This document shows, in pieces, positions 25,030 through 33,758 of a stretch of DNA of 64,000 nt (the first letter of the stretch is position 1; every line of letters starts with the position of its first letter). Source of the stretch: Curtobacterium sp. BH-2-1-1 (GTDB lineage: Bacteria > Actinomycetota > Actinomycetes > Actinomycetales > Microbacteriaceae). Made by a program: the position numbers and the translations under genes. The notes below the pieces were generated by a model. The model was not told the DNA's origin. It searched no databases and was given only the letters and a program-made list of their open reading frames with translations. The stretch is taken from the NCBI RefSeq assembly GCF_001806325.1, contig NZ_CP017580.1, positions 868,001 through 932,000 of the forward strand, in the 5' to 3' direction.

Positions 25030-26556
25030 TCAGTTGATGCAGGTGCCCTGCTTGCCGTACGCGTTGCCGACCGGGGTGGACGACGGGGTGGCCGCGGACG
25101 CGGACGACCCGGCCCCGGACGACCCGGAGGTGCCGGACGCGCCGGACCCGGACGACCCGGAGCGAGCGCCCGCGCGGGAGCCGGAACCGGACCCGGCAGC
25201 CCCCGCGGCCCCGACCGTGTGCCCGTCGGTCCCGAGCACGAGCGTCACCCCCGACACCGTGGCCGAGCGGACCGCCGTGGCTCCGGGGACCGCCGCGACG
25301 ACGGCCTTCGCGGCGGCCTCGGCGCCCTTCGGGTACTCGACGACCGTGGCCGCCGTGGTGGTGGTGTCGCTCGGCGCCCCGACCACGAACCCCTTCGCCG
25401 TGAGCGCTGCCGAGGCGGCTGTCGCACCGCCCGGCGTGGAGCCGCCGTTCTGCACGGACACGTGCACGCTCGACGGGGACGCCGCCTTCGCCGACGTGTA
25501 CGCCGCGGGCGCGCCCACGATGCCCTGGATGAAGGCCGGCACCGCGCCGAAGTCCACCGCCACCGTCGAGTAGCCGTCGATGGTCGGGGTCCCCGCGGTG
25601 GGGATGGTCGTCGACCGGATGCTCGACAGGTCGATGCTGCGGAACGTGTTGACGAGGCTCGGGATGCTCAGACCGTCGTCGATCTGCACGGCGTCCCCGA
25701 CACCGTGCAGCAGGTCCGACACCTTCACCGGGTTGAGGAGGGTGCCGGCGGAGAGGACCTTGCGGGCCTCCTGCGAGAGGAAGTACTGCTGGCGGACCTC
25801 GCGTTCGAGGTCACCGCGCGGGAGCCCGTCGCGCTGCCGGACGAAGGAGAGCGCCTGCGAGGCGTTCAGCGTCGAGTTCCCCGCGGGGAGGTCGACGTTC
25901 GAGTTCGGGTCGTGGGCGGGTTCGTTCAGGCAGACCTGGATCGGCCCGAGCGCCTTCACGAGCTGGTAGAAGCCGAGCAGCGAGACGCGCACGAAGTGGT
26001 CGATCTGCAGGCCGCTGATGTTCTCGATGGTCTGGATGAGGAGGCGCATGCCCCCGGCGTCGCCGCCGCCGTTCGCCGCGCCGTCCGAGAACGCGCTGTT
26101 CAGCTTGAACGTGCCGTGGCCGGGGATCGGCACCCACGAGTCGCGCGGGAACGAGATCATCGTCGCGCTGCCCCCGCCCGCGGGGATGTGCAGCACGATC
26201 ATCGTGTCGGTGTTCGTCGCCCCGTCGTCGAGCTGCGTGCCGAGCTCGGCGAGCTCCTGCGGGGTGGCGTCGGCCGGACGGTGGTCGTCCCCGACGAGCA
26301 GGATGTTCTCGGCCGACCCGTCGACGTCGGCGGACGCCGAGGGGTGCGGGAGCGCCACGTGCACCTTCGTCACGGCGCTGTCGAGCTGCGCGTACGACCA
26401 GGCCGCGTACCCGCCCGTGAGCACGAGTGCCATCGCGAGGACGCCGCCGATCGCCGGGAAGAGGGTGCGGGCTGCGCGCCGCTGGCGACCGTGGCGCACG
26501 GCACCGTGCTCGGTCGGCACGATCGGGTGCTGTCCCCCGTCAGGTTCGTCATGCAT
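25030..26556 (-). CDS. LytR/CpsA/Psr (LCP) family cell-wall glycopolymer ligase
   Basis: The protein has 508 residues. A short basic cytoplasmic tail, one membrane helix (about 33-55), an LCP domain (about 80-270) and a LytR_C domain (about 365-450) are followed by a Ser/Gly-rich tail. LCP signatures: NILLVGDDHR, NTDTMIVLHIP, MISFPRDSWVPIPGHGTFKLNSAF and QALSFVRQRDGLPRGDLEREVRQQYFL, which contain the arginines and aspartates that bind polyprenyl pyrophosphate. Enzymes of this type attach teichoic acid-like or arabinogalactan-type polymers to peptidoglycan. TAGGGT lies six bases before the ATG (leaderless pattern). Confidence 0.93.
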   Translation of the reverse strand: MHDEPDGGQHPIVPTEHGAVRHGRQRRAARTLFPAIGGVLAMALVLTGGYAAWSYAQLDSAVTKVHVALPHPSASADVDGSAENILLVGDDHRPADATPQELAELGTQLDDGATNTDTMIVLHIPAGGGSATMISFPRDSWVPIPGHGTFKLNSAFSDGAANGGGDAGGMRLLIQTIENISGLQIDHFVRVSLLGFYQLVKALGPIQVCLNEPAHDPNSNVDLPAGNSTLNASQALSFVRQRDGLPRGDLEREVRQQYFLSQEARKVLSAGTLLNPVKVSDLLHGVGDAVQIDDGLSIPSLVNTFRSIDLSSIRSTTIPTAGTPTIDGYSTVAVDFGAVPAFIQGIVGAPAAYTSAKAASPSSVHVSVQNGGSTPGGATAASAALTAKGFVVGAPSDTTTTAATVVEYPKGAEAAAKAVVAAVPGATAVRSATVSGVTLVLGTDGHTVGAAGAAGSGSGSRAGARSGSSGSGASGTSGSSGAGSSASAATPSSTPVGNAYGKQGTCIN

Positions 26557-26562
26557 GGCGTC

Positions 26563-26568
26563 ACCCTA
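26563..26568 (-). promoter_or_regulatory. -10 box of a probable leaderless promoter for the LCP gene
   Basis: TAGGGT on the minus strand, six bases before the ATG at 26556. Confidence 0.5.
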
Positions 26569-26611
26569 GGGACGGTCGCTGCACGCGTGCGGAATCCGCC
26601 TGCGGAGCGGT

Positions 26612-26959
26612 TCAGCGTCCGACGCGCGAGAGCGACTCCGACAGGGCGTCCCTCGTCGCGAGGAGCCGCTGCGCCCGCGCGTCCATGTCGTCCCGGATCG
26701 CGACGACCTGGTCGATGATGCCCGGGCACTGGTCCTCGACCTTCCGGCCGCGGGTGCACGGCAGGACCTGTTCGATGAGCGCCGTCGGCAGCCCGAGGTC
26801 GAGGAGCATCTTGATCGTGCCGACGGTCTCGACGTCGGACTCGTCGTACTCGCGGTAGCCGTTGGCCCGTCGCTCCGGCCGGATGAACCCGAGCTGCTCG
26901 TAGTAGCGCAGCGACCGCGCACTCGCCCCGCTGGCCCGGCTCAGATCGCCGATCTGCAT
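26612..26959 (-). CDS. MerR-family transcriptional regulator
   Basis: The protein has 115 residues. The N-terminal winged HTH (MQIGDLSRASGASARSLRYYEQLGFIRPERRANGYREYDESDV) is unmistakable. A dimerisation helix and a region with two cysteines (PCTRGRK, DQCPG) follow. It is divergent from the epimerase-like gene at 27015, across a 55-base gap that holds a dyad inside an over-long promoter spacer, the MerR arrangement. The inducer is unknown. Confidence 0.9.
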   Translation of the reverse strand: MQIGDLSRASGASARSLRYYEQLGFIRPERRANGYREYDESDVETVGTIKMLLDLGLPTALIEQVLPCTRGRKVEDQCPGIIDQVVAIRDDMDARAQRLLATRDALSESLSRVGR

Positions 26960-26975
26960 CGTCGCTGCTCCTCGC

Positions 26976-27007
26976 TTGACCTTGACACTGATGTCAGAGT
27001 TTAGCGT
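26976..27007 (+). promoter_or_regulatory. MerR-type promoter with central dyad
   Basis: TTGACC (26976-26981) and TAGCGT (27002-27007) are 20 bases apart, longer than the normal 17. Between them is the dyad TGACA-CTGA-TGTCA (26983-26996). TAGCGT ends seven bases before the ATG at 27015, so the mRNA is probably leaderless. Confidence 0.65.
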
Positions 27008-27014
27008 GCCGTCC

Positions 27015-27962
27015 ATGCAGATCTTCGTCATCGGCGGCAGCGGCTACTTCGGCTCGGTCCTCGTCGAACACCTCCGTTCCGCCGGCCACTCCGTCACCGC
27101 GCTCGCCCGTTCCGAGCAGAGCGCCGCCCGCCTGCGCGCGGCCGGCGCAGTACCCGTCGCCGGCTCGATCACCGACACCGAGGTGGTCCGCACAGCCGCC
27201 GCGGCCGCGGACGCGGTGGTGTACGCGGCCTCGGACTACGCACCGACCGCGCAGTCGACCGAGGACGAGCTCGCGGCCGTCCGCGCCGTCACCGCCGGAG
27301 CAGCAGAAGCCGCCGGAACGAGCGGAACGCCCGGAACGCCCGGAACGCCCGGAACCACCGGGACCTCCCCGAAGCCCGTCGTCTACACCTCCACCGGACT
27401 CGTCTACGGCTTCGACCCGACGGACGTCACCGAGGACGCGGTCCTCCCCGAGGTCAGCGCCCAGCCGGTCAAGGCGCAGGCCGAACGCATCGTGCTCGGC
27501 GCGCCGGGCATCACCGGGATCGCCGTCCGCGCCGGACTCGTCTTCGGCCGCGGCGGGACCGGGCTCGTCACCGGCCTCATCGACGCCGCCGTCGCGAACG
27601 GCGCCGCGACGTACATCGGCGACGGTGCGAACTCCTGGTACCCCGTGCACGTCGACGACCTCGCCGACCTGTACGTCCGGGCGATCGAGCACCCGGTCGC
27701 CGGCGTCGTCAACGCGGTCGGTTCGGTGCCGTTCACCTTCCGGGAACTCGCGGAGGCGATCGGCGACCTCACCGGCACCCCGAGCGTCTCCGTCCCGCTC
27801 GAGGTCGCCGAGGCGCAGATGGGCCCGGCGGTCCGGACGCTGACGACGTCCACGCACCTCCTCGCGACGAAGGCACGGGCCACCTACGATTGGCAGCCGT
27901 CGGAGCGGTCACTCGTCGAGGACGTGCGGAACGGGTCCTACACGGCTCCGCCGCGCCCCTGA
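27015..27962 (+). CDS. NAD(P)-dependent epimerase/dehydratase-like protein (extended SDR)
   Basis: The protein has 315 residues. It opens with the Rossmann glycine motif VIGGSGYFGSVLVEHL; the dinucleotide-binding fold is complete and YTSTGLVYG gives a serine/tyrosine pair in the expected region, but the standard YxxxK is not obvious, so an atypical or NmrA-like member is likely. A Gly-Thr-Pro repeat tract (about residues 100-115) is encoded by a 9-base tandem repeat (27314-27358). Controlled, from its position, by the divergent MerR regulator. Substrate unknown. Confidence 0.82.
   Translation: MQIFVIGGSGYFGSVLVEHLRSAGHSVTALARSEQSAARLRAAGAVPVAGSITDTEVVRTAAAAADAVVYAASDYAPTAQSTEDELAAVRAVTAGAAEAAGTSGTPGTPGTPGTTGTSPKPVVYTSTGLVYGFDPTDVTEDAVLPEVSAQPVKAQAERIVLGAPGITGIAVRAGLVFGRGGTGLVTGLIDAAVANGAATYIGDGANSWYPVHVDDLADLYVRAIEHPVAGVVNAVGSVPFTFRELAEAIGDLTGTPSVSVPLEVAEAQMGPAVRTLTTSTHLLATKARATYDWQPSERSLVEDVRNGSYTAPPRP
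27314..27358 (+). repeat. 9-bp coding tandem repeat
   Basis: Three exact CGGAACGCC units (27323-27349) flanked by one diverged unit each side, encoding Gly-Thr-Pro repeats in a surface loop of the epimerase-like protein. Confidence 0.85.
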
Positions 27963-27963
27963 C

Positions 27964-28455
27964 TCACCGCGTCGGCGGGGACCAGACCGGTGTCCCGCCG
28001 ACGGCCTCGGCGATGCGTCGACTGACCGCGCCGAGCTGCCGCACCTGGGCCGGCGTGAGCGCGTCGAAGACCACCCGCCGGACGAGCGCCTGGTGCGCCG
28101 GCGTGGACGCCACGACCTGCTCGTGCCCGCTGTCGGTGAGCACCGCGAGGGTGAACCGCCCGTCGGTCGGGTCGACCACGCGGTGGACCCACCCCTTCTG
28201 CTCCAGCCGCGTCACCGCGCGGGACAGCCGCGACAGGGTGCAGCTCGCGGCGGCGGCGAGCACGCTCATCCGCAGCGTCCGGTCGGGTTCGCTGTCGAGG
28301 GCGAACAGGACGCCGTGCTCAAAGTGCGTCAGGCCGCTGTCACGCTGCAGCTGCGCGTCGAGCGCGGTCGGCAGTCGTTCGAGCACGGTCGCGAGGGCGA
28401 CCCAGACCTCGAGCTCCTCAGCACTGAGCCCGGTGGTGGCGACGTCGTCCGGCAT
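27964..28455 (-). CDS. MarR-family transcriptional regulator
   Basis: The protein has 163 residues. The winged HTH appears as LTHFEHGVLFALDSEPDRTLRMSVLAAAASCTLSRLSRAVTRLEQKGWVHRVVDPTDGRFTLAVLT, with the D-x-R wing. ATG at 28453-28455 preferred: TACGCT lies six bases upstream. It is divergent from an SDR gene and the two share a region with two identical 16-bp palindromes, so it probably represses both. Confidence 0.9.
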   Translation of the reverse strand: MPDDVATTGLSAEELEVWVALATVLERLPTALDAQLQRDSGLTHFEHGVLFALDSEPDRTLRMSVLAAAASCTLSRLSRAVTRLEQKGWVHRVVDPTDGRFTLAVLTDSGHEQVVASTPAHQALVRRVVFDALTPAQVRQLGAVSRRIAEAVGGTPVWSPPTR

Positions 28456-28461
28456 GGGGAG

Positions 28462-28523
28462 AGCGTACCACCGTGACTTGCTCAGGCAAGTGATCCTGCG
28501 TACATTGACTTGCCCAGGCAAGT
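28462..28523. promoter_or_regulatory. Divergent promoters with twin MarR operators
   Basis: ACTTGC-N4-GCAAGT occurs at 28476-28491 and 28508-28523, centres 32 bases apart (three helical turns). Plus-strand promoter: TTGCTC (28478-28483), 17 bases, TACATT (28501-28506). Minus-strand promoter: TTGCCT within the first operator, 16 bases, TACGCT (28462-28467). The first operator covers both -35 boxes; the second covers the plus-strand start. Confidence 0.75.
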
Positions 28524-28547
28524 GAATCGACACGACAGGAGTGCGAC

Positions 28548-29339
28548 GTGGATCTCGACATCAGGGGCCGGACGGCGTTCGTCAGCGGCTCGACGCAGGG
28601 CATCGGGTACGCCGTCGCAGCAGCCCTCGCGGCGGAGGGAGCCCGCGTCGTGCTGAACGGGCGGGAACGCACGGGGGTCGACGCCGCCGTCGCCCGGTTG
28701 CGAGCGGCGCTCCCCGGCGCCGAGGTGTCCGGGATCCCGGCCGACTTCGCCGACCCGGCGCAGGTGGACGCGCTGCTCGAGCAACTCCCGGAGGTGGACG
28801 TGCTCGTGAACAACGTCGGACTGTTCGGCCTGGCCGACTTCGGATCGGTCGACGACGCCGAGTGGCAGCGGTACCTCGACGTCAACCTGATGAGCGGCGT
28901 CCGACTGTCCCGGGCACTGCTCGACCCGATGGTCGAGCGCGGCTGGGGCCGGATCGTGTTCGTCAGCAGCGAGTCCGGCGTGAACGTGCCCGTCGACATG
29001 GTGCACTACGGCGTCACGAAGGCCGCGGTGATCGCGCTCGGCAACGGCCTGGCGAAGCGGACCCGCGGGACGGGCGTCACCGTGAACACGGTCCTCGGCG
29101 GCCCGACCTGGTCCGACGGGGTCGCGGCCACGATCGAGACGATCGCGGCCGCGCAGGACGCCCCGGTCGAGGCCGTGCAGGCCGCGGTGATCGGGCAGAA
29201 CCGCACGACCCTGCTCGAACGGTTCATCCGGCCCGACGAGATCGCGGACCTCGTCGCCTACCTCGCCAGCCCGCGGGCGTCCGCCACGAACGGTGCGGCG
29301 GTCCGCGCCGACGGCGGGGTGCTCACCGGGATGCTCTGA
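28548..29339 (+). CDS. Short-chain dehydrogenase/reductase
   Basis: The protein has 263 residues of classical SDR: cofactor motif VSGSTQGIGYAVAAAL, NNVGLFG, and catalytic Ser and YxxxK in VSSESGVNVP followed by HYGVTKAAV. The C-terminus SPRASATNGAAVRADGG is typical of 3-oxoacyl-ACP-reductase-like members. GTG start at 28548 follows AGGAG. Substrate unknown; derepression by whatever inactivates the divergent MarR regulator is expected. Confidence 0.9.
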   Translation: MDLDIRGRTAFVSGSTQGIGYAVAAALAAEGARVVLNGRERTGVDAAVARLRAALPGAEVSGIPADFADPAQVDALLEQLPEVDVLVNNVGLFGLADFGSVDDAEWQRYLDVNLMSGVRLSRALLDPMVERGWGRIVFVSSESGVNVPVDMVHYGVTKAAVIALGNGLAKRTRGTGVTVNTVLGGPTWSDGVAATIETIAAAQDAPVEAVQAAVIGQNRTTLLERFIRPDEIADLVAYLASPRASATNGAAVRADGGVLTGML

Positions 29340-29355
29340 CCCGGATCCCGGCCAA

Positions 29356-29407
29356 GGGACGGACGGGAGGCGCGGTGCGAGCCCGCACCGCGCCTCCAGT
29401 CCGTCCC
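29356..29407. terminator. Gene-end palindrome between convergent genes
   Basis: Arms of 24 bases (29356-29379 and 29384-29407) with one mismatch and a 4-base loop; core GGAGGCGCGGTGCG. Lies 3' to both the SDR gene and the GH3 gene. Confidence 0.85.
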
Positions 29408-29420
29408 GTCGTCGGTCCGG

Positions 29421-31868
29421 TCAGACCCGCTCCCAGGTGACCGTGCGCCGGTCGGACGGCTCGACCTCGCGCACCGGCCCGGTGACGCGGACGACCGCAC
29501 GCGCCGTGGCGGACCCGGGGACGGGCGCCGGGCCGGTCCCGCCGCCCACCGCGACGATCCCGTCGGCGCGCACCCCACCGGTCGGTCCGGACGCCGCGGC
29601 GTGGGACGCGACCCACACCTCCACGTCCCCGGGCTCGACCACCTTCCGCAGGGCACGGTCGGCGAACGCGAACCGCTGGACGGGCACGCTGAACCGCAGG
29701 CGCACGGACTCCCCCGGGCCGAGCGCGACCCGGGCGTAGCCGAGCAGCTGGGCGACCGGACGAGTGACGCTCCCCTGCACGTCGTGCCCGTACAGCTGCA
29801 CCACGTCCTCGCCCGCACGCTCCCCGGTGTTCCGGACGGTCACCCACGCGTCGAAGGCCCCCGCGCTGGACACGGTCGGGTCGACGACGAGCTCCTCGTA
29901 CGCGAAGGAGGTGTACGAGAGCCCGAACCCGAACGGCCGGACCGGCGTCGAGTCGGTCGCGGTCACGTCGGACGGCCCGCCGAGGCGCGGGTGCAGGTAC
30001 GTGTACGGCTGCGCGCCGGCGGCCCGCGGGAGCGAGACCGGCAGGCGACCGGACGGTGCGGCGGCGCCGGTGAGGAGGTCCGCGATCGCGAGACCGCCGC
30101 CCTCGCCGGGGAAGAACGCCTGCACCACCGCGGCCGGACGGGGAGCGTCGCCGTCGAGCGCCCACCCGACGGCGTACGGCCGTCCGGTCAGGAGCACGAC
30201 GACGGTCGGCGTGCCGGTGGCGACCACCGCCTCGACGAGCTCGCGCTGGACGCCCGGCAGGTCGAGGGACTCGGTGTCGTTCCCCTCGCCGACGGTCCCG
30301 CGGCCGAACAGTCCGGCCTGGTCGCCGACGACGACCACCGCGACGTCGGAGCGCTCCGCGACCGCGACCGCGTCGTCGAACCCGGAGCGGTCGTCGCCGG
30401 TCACGGCGCAGCCCGCGGCGAACCGGACGGTGTCGGCCCCGAGCGACTCCGTCAGCGCCTCGCGCACGGTCGGGATGGCGAAGCCGAGCGGCAGGTCCGG
30501 GTGCGCGGCGAGCACGTGGTTGGCGAAGGAGTAGCAGCCCTGCAGGGCCTCGGCGCGATCGGCGTTCGGACCGATCAGGGCCACCGACGCACCCGGGGCC
30601 AGCGGCAGGACCGGAGCCTCGGGTCCGTTCGACAGCAGCACGAGCGACCGCGCCGCGAGCTCCTTCGCGAGCGTCCGGTGCCGAGAGGTGTCGAGGTCGA
30701 TCCCGGTCGGCGGCTCGTCCTCGAACGCGTCCGGGTCGAGCAGCCCGAGCCGCTCCTTCTGCCGGAGCACGCGGAGCACCGCACGGTCGACCAGCGCCTC
30801 GTCGACGTCACCGGAGCGGACACGGTCGACGAGCGGCCCGAGGTAGGCGTCCCCGGTGGGCAGCTCGACGTCGATGCCCGCGGTGAGGGCGAGTGCGGCC
30901 GCTTCGCCACGGTCGGCGGCGACGCCGTGCATGACCTCGAGGAACGCGACCGAGAAGTAGTCGGCGACCACCGTGCCGTCGAATCCGAGCCGGCCCCGGA
31001 GCAGGTCGGTCAGCAGGTCACCGTTCGCCGCGACCGGCACGCCGTCGACCTCGGCGTACGAGTTCATGACGCTCCGGGCCCCGCCGTCGCGCAGCGCCAT
31101 CTCGAACGGCAGCAGGAAGACGTCCGCGACCTCGCGCGGTCCGGCGTGCACGGGAGCGTGGTTCCGCCCCGCCTGCGACGCGGAGTACCCGAGGAAGTGC
31201 TTGAGCGTCGCGTCCACCCCGGCGCGCTGCAGGCCCCGGACGTAGGCGGTGCCGATCGTCCCGACGAGGTACGGGTCCTCGCCGATGCACTCGTCCACCC
31301 GCCCCCACCGCGGGTCGCGGACGACGTCGAGCACCGGGGCGAGGCCCTGGTGCACGCCGAGCTGTCGCATCGAGTCGCCGATCGCCTCGCCGACCCGCTC
31401 GACGAGCTCCGGGTCGAAGGCGGCGCCCCACGCCAGCGGCGTCGGGAACGTGGCGGCCTTCCAGGCGGCGAGCCCGGTGAGGCACTCCTCGTGCACGAGT
31501 GCCGGGATCCCGAGTCGCGTCTCGCGCTTGAGTCGTCGCTGCTCCGACCACAGCCACGCCGCGCGCTCGTCCGGCTCGACGGGGCGGGTGCCGTAGACGC
31601 GGGTGAACTGGCCGAGGCCGTGGCACGTGACGTCGGCCAGGGTGCGGCCGTCGGCGTCGTCGTGCGCCGCCATCTCCCCCTGCATCGGGGCGACCACGCC
31701 GTTCTGGTCGAGCCAGTAGCCGACGAGCTGCGCGGTCTTCTCCTCGAGCGTCATGGCGGCGAGCAGGGCGGTCGCGCGGTCGGCGCCGGTCGCGTCCTCG
31801 ACACGGCGCGGGTCGGACTGGAGGCGCGGCTCGCGTCCGACGGTCCGTGTCGCGTCCGTCGCCGTCAC
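29421..31868 (-). CDS. Glycoside hydrolase family 3, probable intracellular beta-xylosidase/beta-glucosidase
   Basis: The protein has 815 residues with no signal peptide, so it is cytosolic. Order: GH3 N-terminal barrel with GEDPYLVG, KHFLGYSASQAGRNHAPV and the nucleophile aspartate in VVADYFS (about 303); the GH3 C-terminal sandwich (about 385-610) and a fibronectin-like domain (about 680-760). The GTG start overlaps the upstream permease stop (GTGA). It closes an operon of binding protein and two permeases with a divergent LacI gene, the arrangement of bxlEFGA, where BxlA is an intracellular beta-xylosidase. Xylan context supports xylosidase; glucosidase remains possible. Confidence 0.92.
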   Translation of the reverse strand: MTATDATRTVGREPRLQSDPRRVEDATGADRATALLAAMTLEEKTAQLVGYWLDQNGVVAPMQGEMAAHDDADGRTLADVTCHGLGQFTRVYGTRPVEPDERAAWLWSEQRRLKRETRLGIPALVHEECLTGLAAWKAATFPTPLAWGAAFDPELVERVGEAIGDSMRQLGVHQGLAPVLDVVRDPRWGRVDECIGEDPYLVGTIGTAYVRGLQRAGVDATLKHFLGYSASQAGRNHAPVHAGPREVADVFLLPFEMALRDGGARSVMNSYAEVDGVPVAANGDLLTDLLRGRLGFDGTVVADYFSVAFLEVMHGVAADRGEAAALALTAGIDVELPTGDAYLGPLVDRVRSGDVDEALVDRAVLRVLRQKERLGLLDPDAFEDEPPTGIDLDTSRHRTLAKELAARSLVLLSNGPEAPVLPLAPGASVALIGPNADRAEALQGCYSFANHVLAAHPDLPLGFAIPTVREALTESLGADTVRFAAGCAVTGDDRSGFDDAVAVAERSDVAVVVVGDQAGLFGRGTVGEGNDTESLDLPGVQRELVEAVVATGTPTVVVLLTGRPYAVGWALDGDAPRPAAVVQAFFPGEGGGLAIADLLTGAAAPSGRLPVSLPRAAGAQPYTYLHPRLGGPSDVTATDSTPVRPFGFGLSYTSFAYEELVVDPTVSSAGAFDAWVTVRNTGERAGEDVVQLYGHDVQGSVTRPVAQLLGYARVALGPGESVRLRFSVPVQRFAFADRALRKVVEPGDVEVWVASHAAASGPTGGVRADGIVAVGGGTGPAPVPGSATARAVVRVTGPVREVEPSDRRTVTWERV

Positions 31869-32740
31869 CCCTTCACCGCCCCGGTCAGGCCGCCGACGAT
31901 GCGCTTCTGGAAGATCGCGAAGAACACGAGCGCCGGGATCATCGAGAGCGAGGTGAACGCGAGCACCCGGGCGGTGTCGACCGAGTACTGGGACGCGAAC
32001 GCCTGGACCCCGAGCGGCAGCGTGTAGGTCGACGCGTCGTTCAGGATGAACAGCGGCAGGAGGTAGCTGTTCCAGCTGCCGATGAACGCGAGGATGCCGA
32101 CCGTCACGACACCGGGGAGCGACAGCGGCACGACCATGCGGAAGAAGAACCCGAGCTTGCTCGCGCCGTCGATGGCGGCCGCCTCCTCGAGCTCGTCCGG
32201 GATCGCCCGGAGGAACGGCACCAGGATGATGACCGTCGTCGGCAGGGCGAACGCGATCTGCGGGAGGATCACGCCCGCCAGGTTGTTCGTCAGGCCGAGG
32301 TCCTTCACGAGGATGTAGAGCGGCGTGATGGCGACCGTGATCGGGAACATCAGACCTGCCGCGAACAGCGAGTAGAGCGCGCCGCTCCCCCGGAACCGGT
32401 ACCGGGCGAGCACGAAGCTCACCATGAGGCCGAGCACGACCACGCCGAGGGTGGTGGTGACGCCGGCGATCACCGAGTTGCCGAGCTGCTGCCAGAACAC
32501 GCCGCTGGTCAGGACGGTGACGTAGTTGCCGATCTGCCACGGGTTCGGCAGTCCCGCCGGGCTCGCGGTGATCTGCGAGTTCGTGCGGAACCCGCCGAGC
32601 ACGATGTACGCGACCGGCCCGATGCACACGGCGATGAACAGCAGCGCGATGAAGTACGTGCCGAGGTTGCGCTCACGCCGGACGGGTCCGGTGTCACGCT
32701 GGCGGCGCTTCGGCGCGACGATGGAGGCGGTGGCGGTCAT
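31865..32740 (-). CDS. Sugar ABC transporter permease (MalG type)
   Basis: The protein has 291 residues with six hydrophobic helices. The EAA loop, which contacts the ATPase, reads EEAAAIDGASKLGFFFRMVVPLSLPG; the C-terminus ends GLTGAVKG as in most MalG/LacG-like permeases. Overlaps the first permease (ATGA) and the GH3 gene (GTGA). Partner of the preceding permease in a likely xylo-oligosaccharide importer; the ATPase is not encoded nearby. Confidence 0.93.
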   Translation of the reverse strand: MTATASIVAPKRRQRDTGPVRRERNLGTYFIALLFIAVCIGPVAYIVLGGFRTNSQITASPAGLPNPWQIGNYVTVLTSGVFWQQLGNSVIAGVTTTLGVVVLGLMVSFVLARYRFRGSGALYSLFAAGLMFPITVAITPLYILVKDLGLTNNLAGVILPQIAFALPTTVIILVPFLRAIPDELEEAAAIDGASKLGFFFRMVVPLSLPGVVTVGILAFIGSWNSYLLPLFILNDASTYTLPLGVQAFASQYSVDTARVLAFTSLSMIPALVFFAIFQKRIVGGLTGAVKG

Positions 32741-33753
32741 CGGTCGCTCTTCTCGGTCAGGGCGCCGGCGGTGTCGCGGCGCAGGACGAACCGCTGGTAG
32801 ACGAGGGCGACGACCAGCGAGATGAGGAAGATCACCACGGCGACGGCGTTGCCGTACCCGTAGTTGCCGGACAGGCGGCCGTTGCCGACCATGTAGGTCG
32901 CCATCGTCGAGGTCCCGGCGGTCGAGGCGATGTACTGCCCCCAGATGATGTAGACGAGGTCGAACAGCTGCAGTGACCCGATGATCGACAGGAACGCCCA
33001 GATGCGGAGCGTCGGTCCGAGGAGCGGCAGCGTGATGCGTCGCTGGATCTGCCAGTAGCTCGCGCCGTCGAGCTGCGCGGCCTCGAACAGTTCCTCGGGG
33101 ATGCTCTGCAGGCCGGCGAGGAAGAGGATCACCGCGAAGCCGATGTACTTCCACGAGATGATCCCGAGGAGGGTCCAGAGCGCGATGTCGGGGTTCGACA
33201 GCCAGTCGTTCCGCAGGCCGCCCAGGCCGATGCTCTGCAGCAGGTCGTTCAGCGCACCGCTCGACTGGAGCATGAGGCTCCACCCGGTGCCGACGATGAC
33301 CTCGGAGATGACGTACGGCAGGAAGATGAGGACGCGGATGAGCCCGCGGCCGCGGATGCGCTGGTTGAGCAGCAGCGCGAGGACGATCGCGATCGGGCCC
33401 TGCACGACGAGCGAGCCGATCACGATGAACAGGTTGTGCCAGAGCACGGCCCGGAAGTCGGGGTCGGTGAAGATCACCGTGTAGTTCTGCAGGCCGACGA
33501 AGTCGACCGGGGCGCCGTAGCCCTGCCACTTGTAGAAGCCGTAGTAGGCGGCGAGTGCGACGGGCAGGATGACGAACCCGACGAACATGATCACCGCCGG
33601 ACCGGCGAGGACGGCGATCTCGACCCGGGTGCGGACGTCGGTGCCCTTGCGGACCCGGCGGGCCTGGGCCGACGGCGAACCGTCGGCCCCGCCCGTGCGA
33701 CGCCCCGTCCCGGCCGGCGCTTCGTTCGAGCGCGGTGCGACGGAGGTGGTCAT
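32737..33753 (-). CDS. Sugar ABC transporter permease (MalF type)
   Basis: The protein has 338 residues, with a basic N-terminal tail and six or more hydrophobic helices. EAA loop: EELFEAAQLDGASYWQIQRRITLPLLGP. Partner of the MalG-type permease that overlaps its stop. It starts six bases after the binding-protein stop codon, so the two are cotranscribed. Confidence 0.93.
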   Translation of the reverse strand: MTTSVAPRSNEAPAGTGRRTGGADGSPSAQARRVRKGTDVRTRVEIAVLAGPAVIMFVGFVILPVALAAYYGFYKWQGYGAPVDFVGLQNYTVIFTDPDFRAVLWHNLFIVIGSLVVQGPIAIVLALLLNQRIRGRGLIRVLIFLPYVISEVIVGTGWSLMLQSSGALNDLLQSIGLGGLRNDWLSNPDIALWTLLGIISWKYIGFAVILFLAGLQSIPEELFEAAQLDGASYWQIQRRITLPLLGPTLRIWAFLSIIGSLQLFDLVYIIWGQYIASTAGTSTMATYMVGNGRLSGNYGYGNAVAVVIFLISLVVALVYQRFVLRRDTAGALTEKSDR

Positions 33754-33758
33754 GTGTC

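Noticed and set aside
29421..32627. Fusion of GH3 to a long upstream frame
   Set aside because: The upstream portion is out of frame with the permease gene; the GTG overlapping the permease stop gives a normal GH3 length.
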